From the NCBI RefSeq assembly GCF_030283205.1, contig NZ_JASNWF010000012.1, positions 248,001 to 312,000 of the forward strand: a stretch of DNA of 64,000 nucleotides, written 5' to 3'. The notes under the pieces are model-generated. The model did no database searches. It was not told the origin of the DNA and saw only the letters and a list, made by a program, of their open reading frames with translations. Source of the DNA: Actinomadura opuntiae. Lineage in GTDB: Bacteria > Actinomycetota > Actinomycetes > Streptosporangiales > Streptosporangiaceae. Position 1 is the stretch's first letter; every line of letters begins with the position of its first letter. The position numbers and the translations under genes are program-made. Shown piece after piece: positions 47,496 through 54,759 of the stretch.

Positions 47496-47576
47496 CGCTC
47501 CGGGTTTCCCTGTCGGCGGCTGGGGGTCGCGACCCGTGACGGGGTCGTCACACACCCTAGGGGACTTTGGGACCGT

Positions 47577-47613
47577 GGCGATCCACATATCGGACGTCCG
47601 AATATGGCGATCC
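47577..47613. promoter_or_regulatory. Palindrome nested in direct repeats, divergent promoter region
   Basis: CATAT-CGGACGTCCG-A-ATATG (47586-47606) is palindromic apart from one extra A. It is flanked by two copies of GGCGATCC (47577-47584 and 47606-47613). Located 57 bases before the hydrolase and 82 bases before the permease start, it is a strong operator candidate. No regulator gene is adjacent. Confidence 0.5.
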
Positions 47614-47669
47614 GGGGCGATGGGCCCGCACCGTACGCTGAGGGGCGGCGGTACGGCGAGGGAGGCGCG

Positions 47670-48626
47670 ATGGACGTGACGGCGGATGTGCTCGGCCCCG
47701 GGTACGAGGCGATCGAGCTGCCGATGGGACGCGACGCCGAGGGCGAGGTCGTGGCGACGCTCGTCCGGCGGCGCGGCGCGGAACCGTCCGACCGGGCGGT
47801 GCTCTACCTGCACGGGTTCGTCGACTACTTCTTCCAGACCCACCTCGCCGACTTCTACCTCGACCTCGGCTTCGACTTCTACGCCCTCGACCTGCGCAAG
47901 TACGGGCGCTCCCTGCGGCCGCACCAGACGCCGAACTACGTCGAGAGCCTGAGCGAGTACTTCCCCGAGATCGACGAGGCCGTCCGGATCGTCCGGGACG
48001 TGGACGGGCACGGCACGCTGCTGCTGAACGGGCACTCCACCGGCGGGCTGATCGCCGCGCTGTGGGCCGACCGGGCCCGCGGGAAGGGCCTGGTGGACGG
48101 GGTGTTCCTCAACAGCCCGTTCCTCGACATCAACGAGCCGCTGCCGATGCGCAAGATCGGCGCGGGCCTGGCGCGGGCGCTGCGCCCCCGGTTCCCGAAG
48201 GCGACGCTGCCCGCCGGGGTGAGCGACCGGTACCCGCGCAGCATCCACCGCGACCACGAGGGCGAATGGGACTTCGACCTCGCCTGGAAGCCGCTCGAGG
48301 GGTTCCCGGTCCGCGCGGCGTGGCTCGACGCGGTCCGGCGCGGCCAGCTGCGCGCGCACAAGGGCCTGGACATCGACGTGCCGGTGCTGGTGATGGCGTC
48401 CTCGCGCAGCGTCCGCCCGTCGCGCAAGGTGCTGGACGTCACCGGCGCCGACGCCGTCCTGGACGTCGCGCACATGGCGAAGTGGGCGTCCCGGCTCGGC
48501 CGGCACCTCACGCTCGTGCGGATCGACGGCGGGCTGCACGACCTGACGCTGTCCGCCGAGCCCGCCCGCCGCGCGGTGTTCGCCGAGCTGACCCGCTGGA
48601 TCGCCGGCTATCTGCCGCCCCGCTGA
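47670..48626 (+). CDS. Alpha/beta hydrolase (serine aminopeptidase/lysophospholipase-like)
   Basis: A 318-residue hydrolase. The oxyanion-hole motif YLHGFVDYF is near residue 47; the nucleophile elbow is LLNGHSTGGLIAALW with Ser123. The core segment FYALDLRKYGRSLRPHQTPN is typical of monoglyceride lipase/lysophospholipase-like enzymes. The C-terminal His is in DGGLHDLTLSA. There is no signal peptide. GGAGG lies upstream of ATG 47670. Substrate is probably an acyl ester. It converges on the kinase gene with a three-base gap. Confidence 0.9.
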   Translation: MDVTADVLGPGYEAIELPMGRDAEGEVVATLVRRRGAEPSDRAVLYLHGFVDYFFQTHLADFYLDLGFDFYALDLRKYGRSLRPHQTPNYVESLSEYFPEIDEAVRIVRDVDGHGTLLLNGHSTGGLIAALWADRARGKGLVDGVFLNSPFLDINEPLPMRKIGAGLARALRPRFPKATLPAGVSDRYPRSIHRDHEGEWDFDLAWKPLEGFPVRAAWLDAVRRGQLRAHKGLDIDVPVLVMASSRSVRPSRKVLDVTGADAVLDVAHMAKWASRLGRHLTLVRIDGGLHDLTLSAEPARRAVFAELTRWIAGYLPPR

Positions 48627-48629
48627 CCG

Positions 48630-50366
48630 TCAGCCGGTGATCTTCGACAGGTCGAAGTCGTCGAAGCCGACGAAACTCTGCTGCGCCTGGTTGCCGCCCC
48701 GCTCGATCTGCAGCTTCGCCGAGCCGTTCGGCAGCGGCTGGTCGGCGTCGGTCTTGTCGAAGACCTGCTTCCCGTTCACCCACAGCCGCAGCCGCACCTT
48801 CTTGCCGCCGTCCTTCCCCTCGCAGGCGATCTGCAACTTGTTCGGCCCCTTCGCGGAGAAACCGGGCACCGAACTGGGGTCGGCCAGCTCCTTGGAGCCC
48901 AGGGACGCGCTGGCCTTGCGGAGCGTCGCGCCCTTGCCGTCGTGCCGGACGAGGAAGGTGTACTGCTGCTTGCCGTTGTCGCCCGACCGGCACGCCATGC
49001 CGTAGTGCGCGTCCGGCGCGCCCTGCGCGACGGTCACCGTGACGGTCATCAGCATCGGATCGGGGACGTCCTTGGGGTCCTTCGGCACGTCCCGCGACCG
49101 CGCGGCGGTGATGCTGTCGGTGTCGATCCAGTACTTGCCGTCCTTGTAGCCGTACTGGCTGGTGAAGTTGGAGCCGCCCCAGCCGGAGTCCTGGTTGGAG
49201 AAGTCGTCGCTGAACACGGTCGCGAGCTTGTCCGGCGGGCCGTCCGGGCCGAGCAGGGTGAACGCGACCACGGCGGCGACGGCCAGCGCGGCGACGACGG
49301 CGCCGGCGATGATCAGCGGGCGCTTTGCGGGGCGGCGCGCGCCCGCGGCGGGACGGCCGTCGCCGCGCGTCGCGTCCGCGCCGAGCAGCGCGGTCGGCCC
49401 CGGCCGCGGCGGGGTCTGCTGGAACCCCGCGGGCTCGAACCCCGCGGGCTGGGGCTGGGCCTGGACGGTCGGCTCCGTCCCCGCGCCGTGCCAGCTCGCC
49501 TGGACGGTCTGGGCGAGCACGGCCGGGTCGGGCGTCCGCCCGGAGCCGACCAGCCGGCCGAGCAGCTCCTGGACCGACGGCCGCTTGTGCGGGTCCTTGC
49601 CGAGCGCGGCGGCGACGATGTCGCGCAGCGCCGGGTCGAGGCCGTCCAGCTTCGGCTCGTCGTGCGCGACCCGGTAGAAGATCTCCGGGACGGTGTTGCC
49701 GGCGAACGGCGCGGTGCCCGTCCCGGCGTAGGCGACGACGCAGCCCCAGGAGAACACGTCGGAGGCCGGGGTGACCGGCTCGCCGCGCAGCAGCTCGGGC
49801 GGCAGGTAGTTCGGCGTCCCGACGAACTGGCCGGTGCGGGTCGGGCCGTCGGCCGCGTCGAGGGCGCGGGCGATGCCGAAGTCGATGACGCGCGGCCCGG
49901 TGGACGACAGCAGCACGTTCGCGGGCTTGAGGTCGCGGTGCACGATCCCGGCGCCGTGGATCGCGGCGAGCGCGGTGGCCACCCCGACGGCCAGGCCCTC
50001 CAGGTCGGAGCCGGGCAGCGGACCCCGCTCGGCGACGGCGGCCTCCAGGCTCGGGCCCTCGATGTACTCGGTGACCACGTACAGCGGGTCGCGGTCCAGC
50101 TCGGCGTCCAGCACCGGCGCGGTGCAGAACCGGCGGACCTGCCGCGCGGCCGTCACCTCGCGGCGGAACCGGTCGCGGAACGGCGCCTCCCCGGCCAGCT
50201 CGCGGTTGATCACCTTGACGGCGACGCGCCGGCCGCCGGCGTCCTCGCCGAGGTAGACCGTGCCCATGCCGCCGCGGCCGAGCCGCCCGACCAGCCGGTA
50301 GGGGCCGAGCCCGGTGGGGTCCTCGGGGCGCAGGGCCTCGCCGTTCTCTCCTGCGTGCGTCGTCAT
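48630..50366 (-). CDS. PknB-like serine/threonine kinase with extracellular concanavalin-like domain
   Basis: A 578-residue membrane kinase. The kinase domain spans about 22-275: GRGGMGTVYLG loop, Lys51 in VAVKVINREL, Asp145 in HRDLKPANV and Asp162 in DFGIARAL. A Pro/Gly/Ala-rich linker leads to one membrane helix (351-372). The outside part starts FSDDFSNQDSGWGG and has alternating beta strands ending FVGFDDFDLS, a lectin/laminin-G-like sandwich expected to sense a cell-wall or sugar ligand. It is a close paralogue of the next gene, with near-identical DNA around the catalytic loop. Confidence 0.92.
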   Translation of the reverse strand: MTTHAGENGEALRPEDPTGLGPYRLVGRLGRGGMGTVYLGEDAGGRRVAVKVINRELAGEAPFRDRFRREVTAARQVRRFCTAPVLDAELDRDPLYVVTEYIEGPSLEAAVAERGPLPGSDLEGLAVGVATALAAIHGAGIVHRDLKPANVLLSSTGPRVIDFGIARALDAADGPTRTGQFVGTPNYLPPELLRGEPVTPASDVFSWGCVVAYAGTGTAPFAGNTVPEIFYRVAHDEPKLDGLDPALRDIVAAALGKDPHKRPSVQELLGRLVGSGRTPDPAVLAQTVQASWHGAGTEPTVQAQPQPAGFEPAGFQQTPPRPGPTALLGADATRGDGRPAAGARRPAKRPLIIAGAVVAALAVAAVVAFTLLGPDGPPDKLATVFSDDFSNQDSGWGGSNFTSQYGYKDGKYWIDTDSITAARSRDVPKDPKDVPDPMLMTVTVTVAQGAPDAHYGMACRSGDNGKQQYTFLVRHDGKGATLRKASASLGSKELADPSSVPGFSAKGPNKLQIACEGKDGGKKVRLRLWVNGKQVFDKTDADQPLPNGSAKLQIERGGNQAQQSFVGFDDFDLSKITG

Positions 50367-50477
50367 GGTGTGTCGTTCCTGGGAAGGGGGTTTTCGGGGG
50401 GTTCGCGTAGCACCCTAGTGGGGGCCGACGTTTCAGACGCGCGAAGCGCCCCTCGGGTTCAGCGGGCGGACGCGGGT

Positions 50478-51821
50478 TCAGCGGGTCCGGCGGGCGCGGG
50501 GCAGCGTGCGGAACGGCGGCAGCTTCTCGCCGGTGAGCCCGAAGGCGTACGCCACGACGCGGCTCGACCAGCGCTGGCAGCCGACGGCCAGGCCGTAGAG
50601 CGGGCGCGGGTAGCGGCCGGTGAACGGGATGACCAGCCAGCTCAGCAGCATCACCACCACCAGCGCGGCGTACATGAGCAGCATCACCAGCAGGTGCGGG
50701 ATCACCAGCAGTCCGCGCAGCAGGGTGAACCAGCGCCGCGGCCCGCGCCACGCCGCCGGGAACGGCAGGTCGACCAGCACGGTCTCCTCGTCCGCGCCCC
50801 GCTCCACCGGACGCGCCGCGGTCTCGCTGGGCTCCGGGACAGCGGACGCCTCATCGGCGGGCTGCACGGCGGGACGCGGCGCCGGGACGTGCGGCGCCGC
50901 CGCCGGGGCGGGCGCGGGCGGCGGAAGCGGCGCGGGCGGCACGCCGTCCGGCCGCCGCCAGACCGCCGAGACCGTCGCCGCGGCCCGTTCCGGGTCGGCC
51001 CGCTCCTGCCCGACGAGCCGGGCGAGCAACTGCTCCGCGGTCGGCCGGCGGTGCGGGTCCTTGTCGAGCGCGGCGGCGACGATGGCGCGCAGCCGCGGGT
51101 CCAGGCCGTCCAGCACCGGCGCCTCCGCGCCGATCCGGCGGAAGGTGTCGGCGACCGACTCGCCCTGGAACGGCGGGCGGCCCGTCCCGGCGAAGGCGAT
51201 CACGCAGCCCCACGCGAAGACGTCCGACGCCTGCTCGACCGGCCCGCCGTGCAGCACCTCGGGTGCGAGGTAGGACGGGGTGCCGACGAACTGGCCGGTA
51301 CGGGTGGGGCCGTCGGCCGCGTCGAGGGCGCGGGCGATGCCGAAGTCGATGACGCGCGGTCCGGTGGACGACAGCAGCACGTTCGCGGGCTTGAGGTCGC
51401 GGTGCACGATCCCCGCGCCATGGATCGCGGTGAGCGCCGTCGCGACCCCGACTGCGAGCGACTCCAGGTCCGAGCCGGGCAGCGGCCCGCGCTCCCGGAC
51501 GGCCGCCTCCAGGCTGGGCCCGTCGATGTACTCGGTGACGACGTAGGGCGGGTCCTGGTCGAGCTCGGCGTCCAGCACGGGCGCGGTGCAGAACCGGTGG
51601 ACGCGGCGCGCCGCGGTGACCTCGCGGCGGAACCGGGCGACGAACGCCGGCTCCCCGGCCAGCTCCCGGTTGACGACCTTCACCGCGACCCGGCGCCCGT
51701 CCGGCTCGGCGGCCAGGTACACGGTGCCCATCCCGCCGCGGCCGAGCCGGCCGAGCAGGCGGTAGGGCCCGAGCACGCGCGGCTCGTCCTGTTCGAGGGG
51801 ATCGGCGGCGTATGTCGTCAT
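50478..51821 (-). CDS. PknB-like serine/threonine kinase with C-terminal DUF4389
   Basis: A 447-residue kinase. GRGGMGTVYLA, Lys48, HRDLKPANV (Asp142) and DFGIARAL (Asp159) define an active kinase domain (about 20-275). After a Pro-rich linker the C-terminus is a DUF4389 module: RRWFTLLRGLLVIPHLLVML, with two helices through VVVMLLSWLVIPFTGRYP and a short cytoplasmic end. The pair has one kinase fused to an outside sandwich and this one to DUF4389, so a shared kinase core was joined to different sensors. The two are separate transcripts or weakly coupled, with 111 bases between. Confidence 0.92.
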   Translation of the reverse strand: MTTYAADPLEQDEPRVLGPYRLLGRLGRGGMGTVYLAAEPDGRRVAVKVVNRELAGEPAFVARFRREVTAARRVHRFCTAPVLDAELDQDPPYVVTEYIDGPSLEAAVRERGPLPGSDLESLAVGVATALTAIHGAGIVHRDLKPANVLLSSTGPRVIDFGIARALDAADGPTRTGQFVGTPSYLAPEVLHGGPVEQASDVFAWGCVIAFAGTGRPPFQGESVADTFRRIGAEAPVLDGLDPRLRAIVAAALDKDPHRRPTAEQLLARLVGQERADPERAAATVSAVWRRPDGVPPAPLPPPAPAPAAAPHVPAPRPAVQPADEASAVPEPSETAARPVERGADEETVLVDLPFPAAWRGPRRWFTLLRGLLVIPHLLVMLLMYAALVVVMLLSWLVIPFTGRYPRPLYGLAVGCQRWSSRVVAYAFGLTGEKLPPFRTLPRARRTR

Positions 51822-51875
51822 GGAGGCAAGGCTAAGGGAGCCGGCGCCGCCCTGATCATCGATGCGCGCGCTTCG

Positions 51876-52838
51876 TCAGGGGATCAGCAGCAGCTTGCCC
51901 GTGGTGCGGCGCGCCTCCAGGTCGGCGTGCGCGGCGGCCGCGTCGGCGAGGTCGTACCGGTGCCCGATGTGCAGGTCCAGAGTGCCCGCCGCGATCCAGC
52001 CGTACACGTCGGCGGCGCGTTCCAGCAGCTCCTCGCGGGTCGCGGTGTAGTGCAGGAGCGTCGGCCGCGTCAGGAACAGCGAACCCGCCGCGTTCAGCCG
52101 CTGCGGGTCGAACGGCGGCACCTTCCCGCCCGCCGCGCCGTACAGCGCCATGACGCCGCGCCGCCGCAGGCTCGCCAGGCTGCCGTCGAACGTGGGCGCG
52201 CCGACGCCGTCGTACACCACGGCGACGCCCTCGCCGCCGGTCAGCTCCCGCACCCGGTCGGCGAAGCCGTCGTAGTCCAGCACCTCGTCGGCGCCCGCGT
52301 CCCGCGCCGCCTGCTTCTTCTCGGGCGTCGACGCGGTCCCGATCACGCGCGCGCCCGCCGCCGTGGCGACCTGGGTGAGCAGCAGGCCCATCCCGCCCGC
52401 AGCCGCGTGCACCAGGACGGTGTCGCCCTCCTTCACCTCGTGCACCGAACGCGTCAGGTAGTGCGCCGTCATGCCCTGCAGCAGCGCGGCGGCCGCGTCC
52501 TCCAGGCCCACCCCGTCCGGGACGGGCACGACCTTGTCCGCCGGCACCGCCGCCCGCTGCGCGTACGACCCGGGCACGTTCGCCCAGGCCACCCGGTCGC
52601 CCACCGCGAAGTCGCCGACGCCCTCGCCCACCGCGGCGACCGTGCCCGCGCCCTCCACGCCCGGCGTGTACGGCAGCGGCTGCGCGTAGGCGCCCGTCCG
52701 GTAGTAGACGTCGATGAAGTTGACACCGCTCGCCGCCACGTCGACGAGCACCTCACCGGGCCCGGGGACCGGGTCGGGACGCTCGCCGGCCTTCAGCACC
52801 TCCGGGCCGCCGTTCTCGGCGACGACGATCGCGCGCAT
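51876..52838 (-). CDS. Quinone oxidoreductase (QOR/zeta-crystallin-like)
   Basis: A 320-residue medium-chain dehydrogenase of the zinc-free quinone reductase group. The N-terminal GroES-like part contains GVNFIDVYYRTGAY and LPYTPGVEGAGTVAAVG; the NADPH loop is HAAAGGMGLLLTQVA; and FDGSLASLRRRGVMALYGAA is characteristic of QorA. Zinc ligands are absent. It would reduce quinones by one electron using NADPH. ATG 52838 was chosen as the family N-terminus (MRAIVVAENGGPEVL). It precedes no partner but lies next to a same-strand TetR gene that may control it. Confidence 0.94.
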   Translation of the reverse strand: MRAIVVAENGGPEVLKAGERPDPVPGPGEVLVDVAASGVNFIDVYYRTGAYAQPLPYTPGVEGAGTVAAVGEGVGDFAVGDRVAWANVPGSYAQRAAVPADKVVPVPDGVGLEDAAAALLQGMTAHYLTRSVHEVKEGDTVLVHAAAGGMGLLLTQVATAAGARVIGTASTPEKKQAARDAGADEVLDYDGFADRVRELTGGEGVAVVYDGVGAPTFDGSLASLRRRGVMALYGAAGGKVPPFDPQRLNAAGSLFLTRPTLLHYTATREELLERAADVYGWIAAGTLDLHIGHRYDLADAAAAHADLEARRTTGKLLLIP

Positions 52839-52911
52839 GTTCCACTCCTGCCGTTCGGGGAAGCCTCCGGAACGCCGCAACCCGGCGTGCCCGCGGGCTA
52901 TTCCGCGCCCG

Positions 52912-53598
52912 TCACACCCAGTCGCGCATCGTGCGGCTGACCAGCGCGACGGCCTCCTCCACCCGGGCCGCGACGGTCTCGGGATCCCAGATGTCCTGCC
53001 GCGCGCAGTCCTCGAACGCGATCCGCGTCGCCGAGGAGTAGAACGCCACGACGATCCTCGGCCGCAGATCCCGCACCGGATCGACGCCCTCCCGCCGCGC
53101 GATCACCTCCGCGAGGTCGCTCTCCGCCGCCTTGTACCGCGCCATCTGCGCCGAGATCAGCGACGGCGTCGCCTCGATCACCTGCTGGACACGGCGGAAC
53201 CGCTCGCTCTCGGCCGGATCGCTGCCCGCGATGGTGCGCAGCACCACCCGCAGCGACTCGAACAGCGCCGTGAACGGGCGCTCGCCCGCCGGCCGCTCCG
53301 CCAGCGCCTCCGCCAGCACGTGGTCGTGCTCGGCGGGAAAGCTCGTGACCACGTCCTCCTTGGTGGCGAAGTAGCGGAAGAACGTGCGCTGCGACACCTC
53401 CACCGCCGCCACGATCTCGTCGATCGTCGTCGCCTCGTAGCCCTGCTCGAGGAACAACTCGAGCGCCGCGTCGATCAGCGCGAGCCGCGTCTTCTGCTTC
53501 TTGCGCTCGCGCAGCCCCGCCAGGGCGCGCTCGGTCCGCTCCGGGACGCCTGCGCCTTCCGGGGGATCCGGCGCGTCACCGGCGGGGGCGGCGGTCAT
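52912..53598 (-). CDS. TetR-family transcriptional regulator
   Basis: A 228-residue regulator with a 30-residue acidic/Pro-rich leader. The helix-turn-helix covers about 38-85: TRLALIDAALELFLEQGYEA, then TTIDEIVAAVEVSQRTFFRY and FATKEDVV. The C-terminal domain (LFESLRVVLRTIAGSDPAES onward) resembles the MftR-type C-terminal domain. AGAAGGAG precedes ATG 53598. Its likely target is either the downstream oxidoreductase or a promoter in the gap 53599-53904. Confidence 0.93.
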   Translation of the reverse strand: MTAAPAGDAPDPPEGAGVPERTERALAGLRERKKQKTRLALIDAALELFLEQGYEATTIDEIVAAVEVSQRTFFRYFATKEDVVTSFPAEHDHVLAEALAERPAGERPFTALFESLRVVLRTIAGSDPAESERFRRVQQVIEATPSLISAQMARYKAAESDLAEVIARREGVDPVRDLRPRIVVAFYSSATRIAFEDCARQDIWDPETVAARVEEAVALVSRTMRDWV

Positions 53599-53904
53599 CG
53601 GCTGGCTCCTTCTGCGGGGCCGGGCGCGGGACGGCCCGTCTCAGAGAGGCTTCTATCACGGACGGACCCTCCGCATCCGAACCGGGTTCCGTTGTCCGGA
53701 AGGCCGCACCGCCCGCGCGCCGATTGGCGCACGTGGGAAGAGGGCGCCGCCCCGCCCGCCCGGACCACCGCCGCCAGGCCGGGAAAACCACCGTCCCACT
53801 CTCGGCGTTTCCGCTGCACCGCCCGCCGGCACCGGTCATCCTGAAAGCGGTCACCAACCGTCGCCGCCCGATCGCACAAGGTCGCCGGGCGGACGGCCCG
53901 GTCC
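53599..53904. other. Intergenic region, 306 bases
   Basis: No gene is supported here. It should hold the TetR gene promoter and that of the gene at 53905. One inverted repeat, GCGCC-GATT-GGCGC (53717-53730), may be an operator or terminator. Nothing else stands out. Confidence 0.6.
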
Positions 53905-54201
53905 ATGCTGAGGCGGCTGATGCGGGTGTCTGGAGCCGATGGACGAGAGATCGCCGAGGTGCGTCGCCGGCACCTGGCGGCCCTGGCGTACGAACTGGAG
54001 GCCCGAGGCCTGTCCTGCCGCCTCGCCGGCCCCGCCGAAAGCGTGCTGAGCGTCCACGGCCCCCGCCCGGACCGGCACATGATGGTCGTCGCCACCCCCG
54101 TCGGCACCGGCTGGTCCTACCTGTGGGCCGGCGGCGGCATGGCCGACACCGCCACCGACGCTGCTGTGCTTATTTGCATTGCCCTTGGCGTCAGGCCCTA
54201 G
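53905..54201 (+). CDS. Small hypothetical protein with a 3-prime end supplied by the repeat element
   Basis: A 98-residue protein. It begins with a basic segment (MLRRLMRVSG) and a helix REIAEVRRRHLAALAYELEA, followed by strands SCRLAGPAESVLSV and HMMVVATPVGTGWSYLWAGG. I do not recognise the family. Repeat copy B starts at 54174, so the last eight codons (CIALGVRP) and the stop lie inside the element; the element has probably replaced the original C-terminus. No good ribosome site precedes ATG 53905. It may be a still-functional or a slightly shortened gene. Confidence 0.5.
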   Translation: MLRRLMRVSGADGREIAEVRRRHLAALAYELEARGLSCRLAGPAESVLSVHGPRPDRHMMVVATPVGTGWSYLWAGGGMADTATDAAVLICIALGVRP

Positions 54202-54323
54202 AGGGCCTTCCTTCGGCGGGCAATGCGTGCGATCGCTGCATCGCTTCGACTCGGCCCTGGGGGCCTCGCTGCGCGATCGGATACTCGCTTCGCTCGAATC
54301 CGGCTTCGCTCGCGATCGCGACG
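54174..54323 (-). repeat. 150-bp structured repeat element, copy B
   Basis: Reverse-strand copy of the element at 38293-38443, about 85-90% identical overall and nearly identical in the first 100 bases. Read on the minus strand, the outer stem is GCATTGCCC (54226-54218) with GGGCAATGC (54184-54176), all Watson-Crick. The inner hairpin is AGGCCCT-CT-AGGGCCT (54208-54193), whose stem differs from copy A yet is again perfect. The first 28 bases (in plus coordinates 54174-54201) form the end of the preceding gene. No flanking target duplication or terminal inverted repeat is evident. Confidence 0.85.
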
Positions 54324-54420
54324 GTTCGGGTCGGCGCGTGGCTGGGGTGCCGGTTGCGGTGGTCGTGTCGGGGGTGGGGGCGCCTTGCCGGGGGGTGGCG
54401 GGGGTCTCTAGACTCGGTCG

Positions 54421-54434
54421 CGAACGTATGTTCG
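54421..54434 (+). promoter_or_regulatory. LexA (SOS) box CGAAC-GTAT-GTTCG
   Basis: A perfect match to the actinobacterial/Gram-positive LexA site CGAAC-N4-GTTCG lies 49 bases before DUF6504. TATGTT (54427-54432) inside it could be the -10, so LexA would block polymerase directly. This predicts DNA-damage induction of DUF6504 and dnaE2. Confidence 0.88.
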
Positions 54435-54482
54435 AACAGCCGCATGTCCTTCCCCCGTGCGGCGGGCACGAGGGGGAGGCAG

Positions 54483-54758
54483 ATGACACGCGTGTTCGGC
54501 GACCCGGTGGACGTCTGGGTGAGCGACGGGCGTCCGGTCCGGTTCGTCTGGCGTGGCCGGCTCTACCGCATCCGGCGGGTGCTGGAGCACTGGGTCACGA
54601 CCCGCGACTGGTGGCGGGAGCAGCATCCCGACGGCGAGGCCACCGGAGAGCGGGAGTTCTGGCGGGTCGAGGCGACCCCGGACCGGGAGATCGGCGTCTA
54701 CGAGCTGCGCTACGACGCGGCGTCCGAGACGTGGCTGCTGTCGCGGGTATGGGATTGA
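54483..54758 (+). CDS. DUF6504-family protein of the error-prone polymerase operon
   Basis: A 91-residue protein with the family pattern VFGDPVDVWVSDGRPVRFVW, LYRIRRVLEHWVTTRDWW and GVYELRYDAASETWLLSRVW. DUF6504 genes in actinobacteria usually sit between imuB-like and dnaE2 genes, so a role in the mutagenic repair polymerase complex is likely, though its action is not known. GGGGGAGG precedes ATG 54483. Its stop is one base before the dnaE2 start, and a LexA box lies just upstream, so both are in one SOS-regulated unit. Confidence 0.82.
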   Translation: MTRVFGDPVDVWVSDGRPVRFVWRGRLYRIRRVLEHWVTTRDWWREQHPDGEATGEREFWRVEATPDREIGVYELRYDAASETWLLSRVWD

Positions 54759-54759
54759 C

